NCBI GenBank assembly: GCA_012520645.1
Contig: JAAYNV010000028.1
Location: 1 to 64,000 of the forward strand
Source of the DNA: Clostridiales bacterium
GTDB lineage: Bacteria; Bacillota; Clostridia; Lachnospirales; Lachnospiraceae
Direction of reading: 5' to 3'
DNA: 64,000 nt
The notes beneath the pieces were generated by a model. The model had not been told where the DNA came from and did not search any database. It saw only the letters and a program-made list of their open reading frames with translations. Numbering within the stretch: position 1 is the first letter of the stretch; every line of letters begins with the position of its first letter. Positions 46,572-56,008 of the stretch are shown piece after piece. A program made the position numbers and the translations under genes.

Positions 46572-48315
46572 TTTTCATCAACTCCTCCTTTACAATTTTG
46601 TAATAATCCTTCGCATAACGGTACTGACGAAGGGAATATTCTCCGAACTCAATACCCAGATTTCTCTTATACTCGCACCAATTGCTCCAAAGCAGACCAC
46701 ATGCTGCAATATAGCAATAAATTTTTATCCTTATCTGATCTAGGCAATTTCCATCAAAATAGATATTGATTAGCTGGTCTGTTTGTTCCTTGCTATAGAG
46801 TGAATAAATACAGAACATTGCAATGTCAACATGAGGGTCCTGCATACCAGAATACTCCCAATCAATCAATCGGATATCTCCATCTGCAGTAAAAAGGAAG
46901 TTGTCTGGCACCGCATCAATATGAGTCAAACATTTGTGTTCTATGTGTGCATCGATATATGGTTTTAAAGAGAATACATTCTCCTTTGTTTTCTGATAAT
47001 CCTTGTAAATCGACGTTGCTCCACTCCAGAGGCTTTCATAGAAATCAATCTGACCAAAGATATCGAATTCATGCTCAACTATCAAATTAAGAGAATGGAA
47101 TTCCTTCAGCTTTTTCATACTTTTTTTCAAATCTTCAACATTATTAGAATCACAAACTCTTGCACCTTCCAATAATTTTGTTATCTTATATCCATTTTCT
47201 AAATCAATATATACTATATCATCGCATATACCTTTATCAGCAATGGTTCTATATACCTCAGCCTCTTGCTTTCTGTTTATTATCAGCCCGGTACCTTTCC
47301 CTGGAGTACGCATAATATACTTCTGTCCTTTACAGTTGAAAAGGAAGGAGCGATTTGTCATACCTTTCTTAAGCACTTGAATGCCTGTTATATCTGAAGC
47401 AGATACTTTAAAGGTATTAGCAATTACAGAAATTGCTTCAGATTTTAGATGATTAGTTTCCTCATCCAGTTCTCGCAATTGCTCATATGTATTTATCTCA
47501 ACTGCATCTGCAGCATGAACTACTCTTGCCTGCACAACCATACGATCATTCTCATAAAGTGTCTCTTCCCAGAAAGCGTTACAATATTTTTCAGCTTTAT
47601 CAAACTCAAGCAGTCTCTCTTTCACAATTCTACTCGTTTCCCCTACAAGATATGAAATGCCAATCATAGCATTTCCTCCCTGTTTTTCCTGAACATTAAC
47701 AAGCTCCATTTTCCTATTTACTCTTACAGCGCTTTCATTATCCACAAGCTCACTCACCATATACCATGAATATAGTTCATATCTGTGGAATGGATTTCTA
47801 TCACACCAAATATCACACGGAACAATGTAGGTGTTTGAAATGTAAGATGAGGCTAACGCCAACGAATGAAGATTATTGGCGGATAAATATTCTTCATTAA
47901 CAATTAGCTCAACTCCGAATTCATCCATAAGATACTCAAACTGCTCTTTCATGAATCCAACCACTACATAAATTTCAGTAATCCCGATTTCATGAAGTTG
48001 TTGGATGATACGCTCTATAAGCGGTTCGCCATTTACCTCTAGCAAAGCCTTAGGTATCTGGGTATTAATAGGAACCATGCGCATTCCCAATCCTGCGGCA
48101 AGTATAATAGCATTTTTCGGAGACTTTGACTTGAATTCTTGATCTGCCTTTGCTGTCGGTCGTATTTGTTCATCAATAAATCCCTCTTTGATGAGATTTC
48201 TCAGAGAACGATTGACCACACCAAGGGAATGCCCAGAGGCTTCTGATAAGATACGCTGATTTACAAAAGGTTCCAATAATAGCGTGCTTAATATGTCTGC
48301 TTCTTGTTTTTTCAA
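46564..48315 (-). CDS. HTH - nucleotidyltransferase - choline kinase (LicA-like) fusion
   Basis: 583 residues from TTG 48315, chosen because AAAGGAGG lies nine bases before it; the track start is 17 codons upstream. Three parts: a winged HTH (ADILSTLLLEPFVNQRILSEASGHSLGVVNRSLRNLIKEGF), a nucleotidyltransferase (AIILAAGLGMRMVPINTQIPKALLEVNGEP; ANNLHSLALASSYI), and a choline-kinase domain with LTHIDAVPDNFLF and IRLIDWEYSG as catalytic and Mg-binding loops. It would phosphorylate choline and perhaps activate it. With LicC and the BCCT transporter it forms a phosphocholine pathway. The HTH may regulate its own operon. Confidence 0.88.
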   Translation of the reverse strand: MKKQEADILSTLLLEPFVNQRILSEASGHSLGVVNRSLRNLIKEGFIDEQIRPTAKADQEFKSKSPKNAIILAAGLGMRMVPINTQIPKALLEVNGEPLIERIIQQLHEIGITEIYVVVGFMKEQFEYLMDEFGVELIVNEEYLSANNLHSLALASSYISNTYIVPCDIWCDRNPFHRYELYSWYMVSELVDNESAVRVNRKMELVNVQEKQGGNAMIGISYLVGETSRIVKERLLEFDKAEKYCNAFWEETLYENDRMVVQARVVHAADAVEINTYEQLRELDEETNHLKSEAISVIANTFKVSASDITGIQVLKKGMTNRSFLFNCKGQKYIMRTPGKGTGLIINRKQEAEVYRTIADKGICDDIVYIDLENGYKITKLLEGARVCDSNNVEDLKKSMKKLKEFHSLNLIVEHEFDIFGQIDFYESLWSGATSIYKDYQKTKENVFSLKPYIDAHIEHKCLTHIDAVPDNFLFTADGDIRLIDWEYSGMQDPHVDIAMFCIYSLYSKEQTDQLINIYFDGNCLDQIRIKIYCYIAACGLLWSNWCEYKRNLGIEFGEYSLRQYRYAKDYYKIVKEELMKSE

Positions 48316-48381
48316 ATTGAAATTCCTCCTTTTCACGAACATTTTCTTTTTCATTTTCATGAACAATACACTCAGATAAAA

Positions 48382-48431
48382 CCTATCTCCACTTTGTGTT
48401 ACTCTAAGAAAGCAAAGGTAGATAGGTTATT
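48382..48431. repeat. Inverted repeat upstream of the lic operon
   Basis: AACCTATCT and AGATAGGTT bracket about 30 nt and extend through CCACTTT/AAAGGTA with small mismatches. It may be a terminator for the decayed upstream genes or an operator for the HTH-containing fusion. Confidence 0.4.
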
Positions 48432-48503
48432 TCTTTGATGTCTTAACTTATAATACCATTATGGTGTAATATTCTGAACACTCACATATACAACACGATA
48501 ACA

Positions 48504-48837
48504 TCATTTTTTATACATACGTTCCAAAACTTCCAGTGCATATTTTTCATCCACAAAATAGGAAAAGACACTATTGGATAAAATTGCATCATACTTTGTT
48601 TCTGTTTCCAGATTGATCGCTTCATCACAAACTAAATCACCGGATGTTAAAACTGTTTTGGCACATTCTATCATCGACTGTGAATAATCCACTGTTTCTT
48701 TTTAACTCCAAAAAGACTTTTTCCTTATCTCCGGTATTTAATATCTGCCTATCTACCGAACGATTTTCCCATATGCTTTTCCAATAATTCACCTGATCTT
48801 CTCCTTTGTCCTTCTCTTCTGATATATTGCTTTCCAT
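48504..48837 (-). pseudogene. Truncated SAM-dependent methyltransferase
   Basis: Two pieces in different frames: the N-terminal EDQVNYWKSIWENRSVDRQILNTGDKEKVFLELKR and a C-terminal piece DYSQSMIECAKTVLTSGDLV...YDAILSNSVFSYF, which is motif I/II of a class I methyltransferase. The segment between, holding the SAM-binding glycine loop, is missing. It directly follows the aminotransferase pseudogene. Confidence 0.7.
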
Positions 48838-49770
48838 TTTTGATTTTTGCTGTCAGATCTTTCATAAAAATATTATTCTGAAGCAGATAGCATAGCAGTT
48901 CCCTGCTACTAATTTCTTGTCCCAACTCACACATAATATAATTTGCCTGGGATGGAAAGACCGTTAAATAGGGAATCGCTTTCAATTCTTCAATTAGCTG
49001 ACTCCTGCTTTCCTTCACTTTTTGTAATGCCGACATATAATCTTTTTTATACTTGTCTGCAATCTGCATATAAAATTCCCCAAAGGAATTAATATTTCAA
49101 ATAGACAAGTTATTCTTTATTTGCCGGATAACCTCCTGATTGCCGCTTGCCAGTACCCCTAACCTCGCTCCGGGAATTCCATGTGATTTTGAAATACTTT
49201 TCACTACAAAAAGTCCCTCACTATATTGGTCCAGCCATTTTGGCGAAATTTGAGTTAATTCTTCCTTCATTTTGTCTGACGGGTAATATGGATTGACTAA
49301 ATAGCAATAATCCAATATTTTGGGATAACGCCAGTATCCTCCATAGCGCCTTGCTATTGCATCATACTCTGCCTCTATACTCTCAGCGAATAAACTTTCT
49401 GCTATATCAAGATCCTGTATATCATCAATTTCCTCTTCAAAGATCAGATCCGACTCTAACAACAGGCTGTCTTCCGATATTAAATACTCCTTTGCCAGCG
49501 CCAGCGAGTAGATATTATTGGTCTTATGATAAATTGGATTGTTGATATGACATATAGGCGTCTTTACATTTAAAGTTCCAACATAATCAATTAGTTTTTT
49601 CCTTCATATCCTACTACGATAACAATTCTTGACAGCCCCTTTTTGTCTAAAATACCTAATGCCCGTTCTATCAAAGTAACGCCATTCACCTTTACCATAC
49701 ATTTGGTATTTCCGGCCGTTAATTCTTTTAATCGCTTTCCCATTCCCGCAGCCAAAATAATTGCCTGCAT
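48838..49770 (-). pseudogene. Nucleotidyltransferase-aminotransferase fusion, frameshift plus in-frame stop
   Basis: From ATG 49770 (GGAGGAAAC before it): MQAIILAAGMGKRLKELTAGNTKCMVKVNG, a LicC-type nucleotidyltransferase. One base is missing from the run GGAAAAAACT near 49592; seven As would restore the frame into LIDYVGTLNVKTPICHINN. The C-terminal part is a class I PLP aminotransferase (HisC-like) with the Lys motif VVKSISKSHGIPGARLGVLAS. It is cut by a TGA at 49097-49099 where a Trp (TGG) fits (NNLSI-stop-NINSFGEFY). Its last residues run into the methyltransferase remnant. Intact homologues are bifunctional enzymes of surface-glycan loci. Confidence 0.75.
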
Positions 49771-49851
49771 ATGTTTCCTCCTGCAATAATAAGTTATCAT
49801 TTTCCTCCAAGTCTGATATAATAAATTTATCTTGATTGGAGGAATACATTT

Positions 49852-51006
49852 ATGAAAATGTTATTTTATAGTTGGTCCGGAATCACTGAAAAAGATGCGA
49901 TGCAGACCCTTCAAAAAATGGGGGTTCACATCACAGTTCTTTCACATTCTCCCAAAAACTATAACGAGGATCCAGATCTTCTTTTAAGACTGGAGCAGCT
50001 TTACCGTCAACAGCCTTTTGACTGTGTCTTTTCGTTTAACTACTTTCCGGTAATCTCTACCTTCTGCAATCAAATGAAAATAAAATATTTATCCTGGGTA
50101 TATGATTCTCCACATTTGACCCTTTTTTCTAAAACAGTTTTTAATAACTGTAATAATATCTTTCTGTTTGACCGTTGTATGTATCAGGAAATGATTGAAA
50201 TGGGAGCAAAACATATTCATTATCTTCCCCTCGCAGTCAACACTGATCGTCTGCATTTTTTACAGTCATCTTTCCCATCCGGTTATATACATGACATTTC
50301 CTTTGTCGGAACACTATATAACGACCAGTATAATTTTTATGATCAGATCCAGTATCTGCCTCCCCATATAAAAGGGACTCTGGATGGATTAATTCAATCT
50401 CAACTACAGATATGCGGATATGACTTTTTACAGGATATGATTACTCCTGAAATGTGCAATGAAATTTTTAAATATATTCATTTAAGTCTGGGAGAAGAGT
50501 ATTTAAAATGTGAAAAAAATATTTTTTTGAATATTCTTTACCGCAAAATATCTACATTAGAACGGCAAAACTTTATCAATACTATCAGCCAGCTATTTCC
50601 CACTGCGCTTTACTGCAAAACTCCTACTCCCGAATTTCCTTCCGTTATAAATATGGGATATTCCGATCCCTATACTCAGACACCTATGGTTTTCAAGCGC
50701 AGCCGCATTAACTTAAATATCACGCTCCGCTCTATTCAATCTGGAATCCCACTAAGAATTCTCGATATCATGGGAGCTGGAGGTTTTGTACTTTCCAATT
50801 ACCAGAGTGAACTTTCCGAATATTTTGATATCGGTACAGAAATTGTAATTTATGAAAATCTGGATGACTGTCTGGAGAAAATTGATTATTACCTTAAACA
50901 CGACGAACTGCGGGAGAAAATCGCCCAAAAAGGTCATGAAAAAGTTGTCCAATTATTTACTTACGAACGCCAGTTAGGAAAACTGTTAGATATTGCTTTG
51001 CTCTAA
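49852..51006 (+). CDS. CgeB/DUF3880-type glycosyltransferase
   Basis: 384 residues, TTGGAGG before the ATG, behind TATAAT (about 49817). The N-terminal half (FDCVFSFNYFPVISTFCNQMKIKYLSWVYDSPHLTL) and the C-terminal RINLNITLRSIQSGIPLRILDIMGAGGFVLSNYQSELSEYFDIGTEIVIYENLDDC match the GT-B-like DUF3880/CgeB family, found in spore-coat and flagellin glycan loci. It is divergent from the decayed genes and convergent with the long glycan operon, overlapping its last gene by 21 bp. Confidence 0.8.
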   Translation: MKMLFYSWSGITEKDAMQTLQKMGVHITVLSHSPKNYNEDPDLLLRLEQLYRQQPFDCVFSFNYFPVISTFCNQMKIKYLSWVYDSPHLTLFSKTVFNNCNNIFLFDRCMYQEMIEMGAKHIHYLPLAVNTDRLHFLQSSFPSGYIHDISFVGTLYNDQYNFYDQIQYLPPHIKGTLDGLIQSQLQICGYDFLQDMITPEMCNEIFKYIHLSLGEEYLKCEKNIFLNILYRKISTLERQNFINTISQLFPTALYCKTPTPEFPSVINMGYSDPYTQTPMVFKRSRINLNITLRSIQSGIPLRILDIMGAGGFVLSNYQSELSEYFDIGTEIVIYENLDDCLEKIDYYLKHDELREKIAQKGHEKVVQLFTYERQLGKLLDIALL

Positions 51007-52530
51007 TATTCCATCCAAATTTTCTTTAATGATTTTCTCCTCCGGATACAACTCATTGGCAATCGCAAGCCACCTTACTGCTGTTTTCGTTTTTCCTTGT
51101 GCATAAGAACAACAGGCCTTTGCAAACAGAATATCACAATCCAATTGCATCGAATCATCGAAAGATTGCAACATTTTTTCTACAAGACTATAATCCTCTC
51201 CGCTAATTGCATTGTTCAGCTGCACTTTCTTGTCATACTCATAATCTTCGGTTCCAAGAAATGCAGAAATATACTCTCGCGCTTCTTCAAGACTTCCGCA
51301 TTCTTTTCCCGTCATGCACTTAACACAGAGATTCAACAGATCATTTCCATTGCGAAATGTATTAGCATGACTGATATGACTTACTACACATAATACAATA
51401 TCCTGTTCATCACTGCATTTATCAACGATATGTCGCTTTGTTATAAACCGCCTGGCATAATTATACTGATAAAAAAACTGTATATCTTCACCATTCTTCT
51501 GGGCATCCCGGTATATTTTATCCAATACACTATCGACCATATTCTCCCAATTTTTCCTATCCTCATCCACCAGTATCGTTATATATTCAAGATAAACTTT
51601 ATCTGAGAGTAAATTCTCAATAAATCTTAAGCGTTCTGATAATGATATTCCCTGAATATTTCCTATCATATTGAGTTCTATCTGCAATCCACCCAAATGT
51701 ATTGCACATAAACACTTCAAATTCTTCTCATTATCCTTTTTCCACATTTTTAATAACAATAAGGTTTGAAAAAAAATTTCATCATAACACAAATATCGTT
51801 CTTTATAATAATATGACATTGATACAGAATTAGCTCTGACCCTATAATAATAAAGCGGTTCTTCTATACACACACAACTTTTCGCTATCTGCAAAAGTCT
51901 TAAACAAGTATACGTATCTCCACCTTGAGAAATATAAGCAGGTCTCTCATAAATATATTTCATATTTTCTATATATAATTCTCTTTTGATCAGCTTTCCC
52001 CATACCGGTCTAAAAGCATTATAAAAATCTCTAATATCATCTCCTAACTCAGAAATATCTTCAGACTCAAATTGCTTTGGCACAACTATACGACCTATTC
52101 TCTTTATATCATCATTCAAAAATTGAACCGAACCCGCTGCAATTATATCAACTTCTCCATCCTTAGACTTCCCATATAATTTCTTTAGAAATTCAACATG
52201 TAAAATATCATCGCTATCTAAGTCCGCTATATACTTGCCCCTTGCAAAAGCAAGCAAATCTAAATAAGTATAATAGCCTTCTTCATTCTGTACAATAGAA
52301 TTATAATTTTTCTTATTGAAATATAAGCGTATTCTATTATCTCTTTCCGCATATTCTTTTAATATATCCCCGGTTCTATCAGTTGATCCATTTTCTAAAA
52401 CAATCCACTCAAAATCAGCAAATTTTTGATTTATCACGCTTTTAATGCAGTCTTCAATATATTTTTCAACATTATATGCACGTGTTATAATAGTCACCTT
52501 TATTTTATGCTCTACTGTATTCTCTTTCAT
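50986..52530 (-). CDS. GT2 glycosyltransferase with helical C-terminal domain
   Basis: 514 residues. The GT-A domain occupies about 1-240: VTIITRAYNVEKYIEDCIKSVINQ, ENGSTDRTGDILKEYA, and the DXD site IADLDSDD near 98. The C-terminal 270 residues are helical with TPR-like segments (AKACCSYAQGKTKTAVRWLAIANELYPE) and may bind protein acceptors. It is the last gene of the glycan operon; its 3' end overlaps the convergent CgeB-like gene. Confidence 0.88.
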   Translation of the reverse strand: MKENTVEHKIKVTIITRAYNVEKYIEDCIKSVINQKFADFEWIVLENGSTDRTGDILKEYAERDNRIRLYFNKKNYNSIVQNEEGYYTYLDLLAFARGKYIADLDSDDILHVEFLKKLYGKSKDGEVDIIAAGSVQFLNDDIKRIGRIVVPKQFESEDISELGDDIRDFYNAFRPVWGKLIKRELYIENMKYIYERPAYISQGGDTYTCLRLLQIAKSCVCIEEPLYYYRVRANSVSMSYYYKERYLCYDEIFFQTLLLLKMWKKDNEKNLKCLCAIHLGGLQIELNMIGNIQGISLSERLRFIENLLSDKVYLEYITILVDEDRKNWENMVDSVLDKIYRDAQKNGEDIQFFYQYNYARRFITKRHIVDKCSDEQDIVLCVVSHISHANTFRNGNDLLNLCVKCMTGKECGSLEEAREYISAFLGTEDYEYDKKVQLNNAISGEDYSLVEKMLQSFDDSMQLDCDILFAKACCSYAQGKTKTAVRWLAIANELYPEEKIIKENLDGILEQSNI

Positions 52531-52549
52531 ACTGTTTCACTTGCCTTTA

Positions 52550-52792
52550 CTATTTATTATCAACTTTATCCTTCACAAAATTGACAATATTCATAACATT
52601 TTCAAAGTTCTCCTTTGCTATTTCATCCAAGTCTATAACAATGTTATAAGTTTCCTCAATTTCCTGCACCAGAAGAAACAAAGCCACGGAATCTAAAATG
52701 CCACCTTCCAAAAGATTTGTTTCCTTATCAAATTCTTCATACGGTTGAATTTCCTCAATTAATTCTATAATTTTCTTTTCTATTTCTTCCAT
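52550..52792 (-). CDS. Discrete acyl/peptidyl carrier protein
   Basis: 80 residues from ATG 52792 (MEEIEKKIIELIEE); the track's extra residues lie in the upstream gene's end. LLEGGILDSVALFLLVQEIEE contains the Asp-Ser attachment site for phosphopantetheine. It directly follows the adenylation enzyme gene, so the pair probably activates and holds an amino or hydroxy acid, as DltA-DltC do. The acceptor is likely a sugar of the glycan encoded here. Confidence 0.85.
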   Translation of the reverse strand: MEEIEKKIIELIEEIQPYEEFDKETNLLEGGILDSVALFLLVQEIEETYNIVIDLDEIAKENFENVMNIVNFVKDKVDNK

Positions 52793-52799
52793 AGTTCCA

Positions 52800-54335
52800 T
52801 TAACTCCTTGCTTTCTCTTCTCTACTCTTTTTATTAAGCCAAACTCTATCCAACTTTCCATTTACATTCAGGGGAATATCCTCCAATATTCTTATAACTT
52901 TAGGCATCATATACTTGGGAATTTTTTCCTTTAATTCATTATAAATCTCTTTTTCCAAAATTGCTTTTGAAGTTGAACAGTATAAAATAATTTTCTCCCC
53001 ATCATAAATAGCACACGCTTGCCTTATCCCATTTACAGAATATGCTGCACTATCAATTTCTCCAAGTTCAATTCTGTGACCCTGATACTTGATTTGTGAA
53101 TCCTTTCTACACAAATATATAATTTCTCCCAATTCATTATATTTTACTATATCACCTGTTCGATAAATCAAATCACGATATCTTGTGTTTAAAGGATTTT
53201 GTATAAAGACTTCGTTTGTTTTTTCAAATTGTCCATAATAGCCTAACGATAGGCAAATCCCTCTGACACACAATTCCCCTGCCTCTCCAGGCTGCACCAA
53301 TTCATTTTTTTCATTTAAGACAATAATCTCTGTATTTCTACACGCTTTTCCTATTGGCAGCGATTCTTCCTCTTTGAATTCTCTGTCAACAATATAATAG
53401 CTACAGACATCCGTAATCTCCGTTGGCCCATACAGATTAGCATAAAGCAAATCAGGATAATACTTTCTCCATTCATTCAATGGTTTTACCGGCATTACCT
53501 CTCCACAAAACAACACTTTTTGCAATGTGCAAAACCTTGTTTCCTTCAATACTCCAGAGTTTGCAACTGCAATTAATGCCGATGGGACCCAGAAGAATGT
53601 ATTTATTCTATTCTCATTAACGAAGTCAACTAACTGCGAATGAAACATAAAGTATTTTTCCGGGATAATAACCATTGTTGCTGCATTTTTAATTGTCTGA
53701 TAAATGTCTAAAATAGAATTATCAAAATAAAAGGGCGCTTGATTTCCAAATATTGTATTGTTATCAAAATGAAAAGTATCTGAAAGCCATTCCATATAAT
53801 CAATGACTGCCCTATGACTAATTACAACTCCCTTGGGTACTCCGGTAGAACCAGATGTGAACAATGTATATAGTGGATCAACATCTAACTGATCCGATAA
53901 AGTTTTTTCTAATTCATATTCTATTTCTTCTGAATCAGCATCCTCTATCTTCATTACTGCTTTAAAATCTATCTCCAACTGCCTCGTATGTATATTTTTT
54001 TCTGAAGAGTAATTCGTCAAAATCAGTACCGGCTTCAATGTGTTCAATACTATATTAATACGTTCAATAGGTGAATGAATATCTATCGGTGAATAGAAAT
54101 TCCCACTATATACAATCCCCATGAAGGCAACGATACAATCTATCCCTTTCTCCATGTATACAGCTATCGGCTCATTCTTTTGGCTGCCCAGTTTTTTTCT
54201 GATTCCGCTCGCAATACACCTTGCCTTTCTATCCAGTTCAGCAAAAGTAATCTCTTTCTTTTCATCTTTAAATGCAATTTTATTTGGATATTTTTCTCTG
54301 CTTTCCAACAAATATTCAATCACACTTTTCTTCAT
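52800..54335 (-). CDS. DltA-like stand-alone adenylation enzyme
   Basis: 511 residues, close to DltA length. ANL-superfamily core motifs: LFTSGSTGVPKGVVISH near 155, LYANLYGPTEITDVC near 290, YRTGDIVKYNELGEIIYLCRKDSQIKYQGHRIELGEID near 390, and the C-terminal catalytic Lys in NGKLDRVWLNKK. It should load an acid onto the carrier protein encoded 8 bp downstream. No dltB or dltD accompanies it, so this is not the teichoic-acid D-alanylation operon; substrate specificity cannot be told by eye. Confidence 0.88.
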   Translation of the reverse strand: MKKSVIEYLLESREKYPNKIAFKDEKKEITFAELDRKARCIASGIRKKLGSQKNEPIAVYMEKGIDCIVAFMGIVYSGNFYSPIDIHSPIERINIVLNTLKPVLILTNYSSEKNIHTRQLEIDFKAVMKIEDADSEEIEYELEKTLSDQLDVDPLYTLFTSGSTGVPKGVVISHRAVIDYMEWLSDTFHFDNNTIFGNQAPFYFDNSILDIYQTIKNAATMVIIPEKYFMFHSQLVDFVNENRINTFFWVPSALIAVANSGVLKETRFCTLQKVLFCGEVMPVKPLNEWRKYYPDLLYANLYGPTEITDVCSYYIVDREFKEEESLPIGKACRNTEIIVLNEKNELVQPGEAGELCVRGICLSLGYYGQFEKTNEVFIQNPLNTRYRDLIYRTGDIVKYNELGEIIYLCRKDSQIKYQGHRIELGEIDSAAYSVNGIRQACAIYDGEKIILYCSTSKAILEKEIYNELKEKIPKYMMPKVIRILEDIPLNVNGKLDRVWLNKKSREEKARS

Positions 54336-54380
54336 TGGTCTTCCATCTCCCTATCCCTTTTAAAAACTATTCCGTTTAAA

Positions 54381-55460
54381 TCATCTCTTCAAACTGCTTC
54401 TATAAAATTTATCTATCTGCTTATCCATACAGGCTCTTATATCACCACTTTTTGCCCAACATTTATACCATTCTACAGTCATTGCAACGGCTGTTTCAAT
54501 ATCCCAATTGGGAGACCAACCAAACACTTTTTTTAACTTTGAACAATCTAGCTTTAAAAAACTTGCTTCATGTGGACTATCATCAGAATGGCTTACCCAC
54601 TTTATATGATTCCCCCAATATTTTACAAATAACTCAACTAATTCTCCTGTTTGCAAACAATCACTATCATTTGGTCCCACATTATACCAGTCTGAATAGT
54701 TAGTACTATTATACTGATTCGCAGCAATCATCAGATACACATATAAAGGTTCTAAAACATGTTGATATGGTCTTATAGAAAAAGGATTCCTTACCACAAT
54801 ATCCTTCTGTTCCATTGCTGCACGAACACAGTCTGGAATAATTCTATAATTTGCAAAATCTCCTCCCCCAATTACATTTCCTGCCCGAACAGTAGAAACA
54901 GCTACCCTATTCATCTCCGTTTCATTTGAAAAAAAACACCGTTTATAAGTATGCGTAATAAGTTCTGAGCACGATTTCGAATTTGAATATGGATCATATC
55001 CATTCAGTACATCATTTTCTCGATATCCCCATTCCCATTCACGATTCAAATAAACCTTGTCTGTAGTTACATTTACAAAAGATTTTACGTTGCAATTATG
55101 TCGTATACATTCTAAAATATTGACAGTTCCCATTATATTGGTTTCATATGTATAAGCTGGATTATTATATCCCTCCCGTACAATTGACTGTGCAGCTAAA
55201 TGAAAAACTATCTCTGGTTGGGCCTTATCAAATGCTTCTTTCAACGCTGAATAATCCCTGATATCTCCATAAATAGAATGAACATCCTCTTCCAAATGTG
55301 CAATCTTAAACAATGATATTCGTTCTTCTGGTTCCAAAGAATATCCAGTAACCACCGCTCCAGCATCAGCCAATATTTTGCATAACCATGACCCTTTAAA
55401 ACCGGTATGCCCTGTAATGAAAACTCTTTTTCCTTTATAAAATGTAATATCAAACATCAT
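54381..55460 (-). CDS. rfbG: CDP-glucose 4,6-dehydratase
   Basis: 359 residues; KRVFITGHTGFKGSWLCKIL dinucleotide-binding motif, SIVREGYNNPAYTYETNIMGTVNILE, TTDKVYLNREWEWGYRENDVLNGYDPYSNSKSCSEL with the SDR YxxxK. It converts CDP-glucose to CDP-4-keto-6-deoxyglucose. The matching cytidylyltransferase rfbF is in the same operon. The downstream enzyme RfbH for 3,6-dideoxysugars is not in the window. ATGA overlap with the preceding gene. Confidence 0.95.
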   Translation of the reverse strand: MMFDITFYKGKRVFITGHTGFKGSWLCKILADAGAVVTGYSLEPEERISLFKIAHLEEDVHSIYGDIRDYSALKEAFDKAQPEIVFHLAAQSIVREGYNNPAYTYETNIMGTVNILECIRHNCNVKSFVNVTTDKVYLNREWEWGYRENDVLNGYDPYSNSKSCSELITHTYKRCFFSNETEMNRVAVSTVRAGNVIGGGDFANYRIIPDCVRAAMEQKDIVVRNPFSIRPYQHVLEPLYVYLMIAANQYNSTNYSDWYNVGPNDSDCLQTGELVELFVKYWGNHIKWVSHSDDSPHEASFLKLDCSKLKKVFGWSPNWDIETAVAMTVEWYKCWAKSGDIRACMDKQIDKFYRSSLKR

Positions 55461-56008
55461 TGCACCTTTTCCTCCAGCGCCCTAATATACTGATCAGCAT
55501 TTTCTTTTTCTTTCTCATCCGTGCTCAATTCCTTTACTCTATGGAAAATCACAATTGCCTTTTCCAACATTTCTTCTTTAACATATAACTTACCCAACAA
55601 CAATAAGTACTCTGTACTATTATTAAACTCCTCATAAAAATCAGCATAGACGGAAGATACATTTTGATAACTCTGACTGAAAAAAAGTGCATAACCATAC
55701 ATTATTATCATTTGCTTCATCCATTTTTCTTTCAAATTAAACAAATCCGACCGTACAACATCATCAATCGTTATTACCACATTTTCCCAGTCTTTTTTCT
55801 CAATCTGTTTTGCAATTAAATCTCTCTTTTGTTTTAATATGTCTTTACTTACAGATTTCTCATATGACCAGATTTTTTCAAGCTCTGTATACTCACTATT
55901 AGTTTCATACAATTTTGAGTTTAAAATGGTTCGAAATGGTTCTTTAATCCAATTTGCCTCTGGTCTATCAAATACTTCTAAATTAGTACATTCATCATGT
56001 TCAGGCAT
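55457..56008 (-). CDS. Hypothetical helical (TPR-like) protein of the glycan operon
   Basis: 183 residues from ATG 56008, which overlaps the radical SAM stop (TAATG); the track start adds 12 residues inside that gene. The C-terminal half repeats the TPR pattern (YLLLLGKLYVKEEMLEKAIVIFHRVKELSTDEKEKENADQYIRAL). No catalytic motif. It sits between the radical SAM and rfbG genes and is probably an adaptor for the glycan machinery. Not recognised. Confidence 0.7.
   Translation of the reverse strand: MPEHDECTNLEVFDRPEANWIKEPFRTILNSKLYETNSEYTELEKIWSYEKSVSKDILKQKRDLIAKQIEKKDWENVVITIDDVVRSDLFNLKEKWMKQMIIMYGYALFFSQSYQNVSSVYADFYEEFNNSTEYLLLLGKLYVKEEMLEKAIVIFHRVKELSTDEKEKENADQYIRALEEKVQ

Noticed and set aside
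48838-49770. Three separate small genes (track ORFs 48749-49069, 49097-49462, 49591-49800)
   Set aside because: They are consecutive pieces of one broken gene joined by a one-base frameshift and a TGA in place of a Trp codon.
52800-54335. dltA of the teichoic-acid D-alanylation operon
   Set aside because: No dltB or dltD gene; neighbours are CDP-sugar and glycan genes, so only a DltA-like call is justified.
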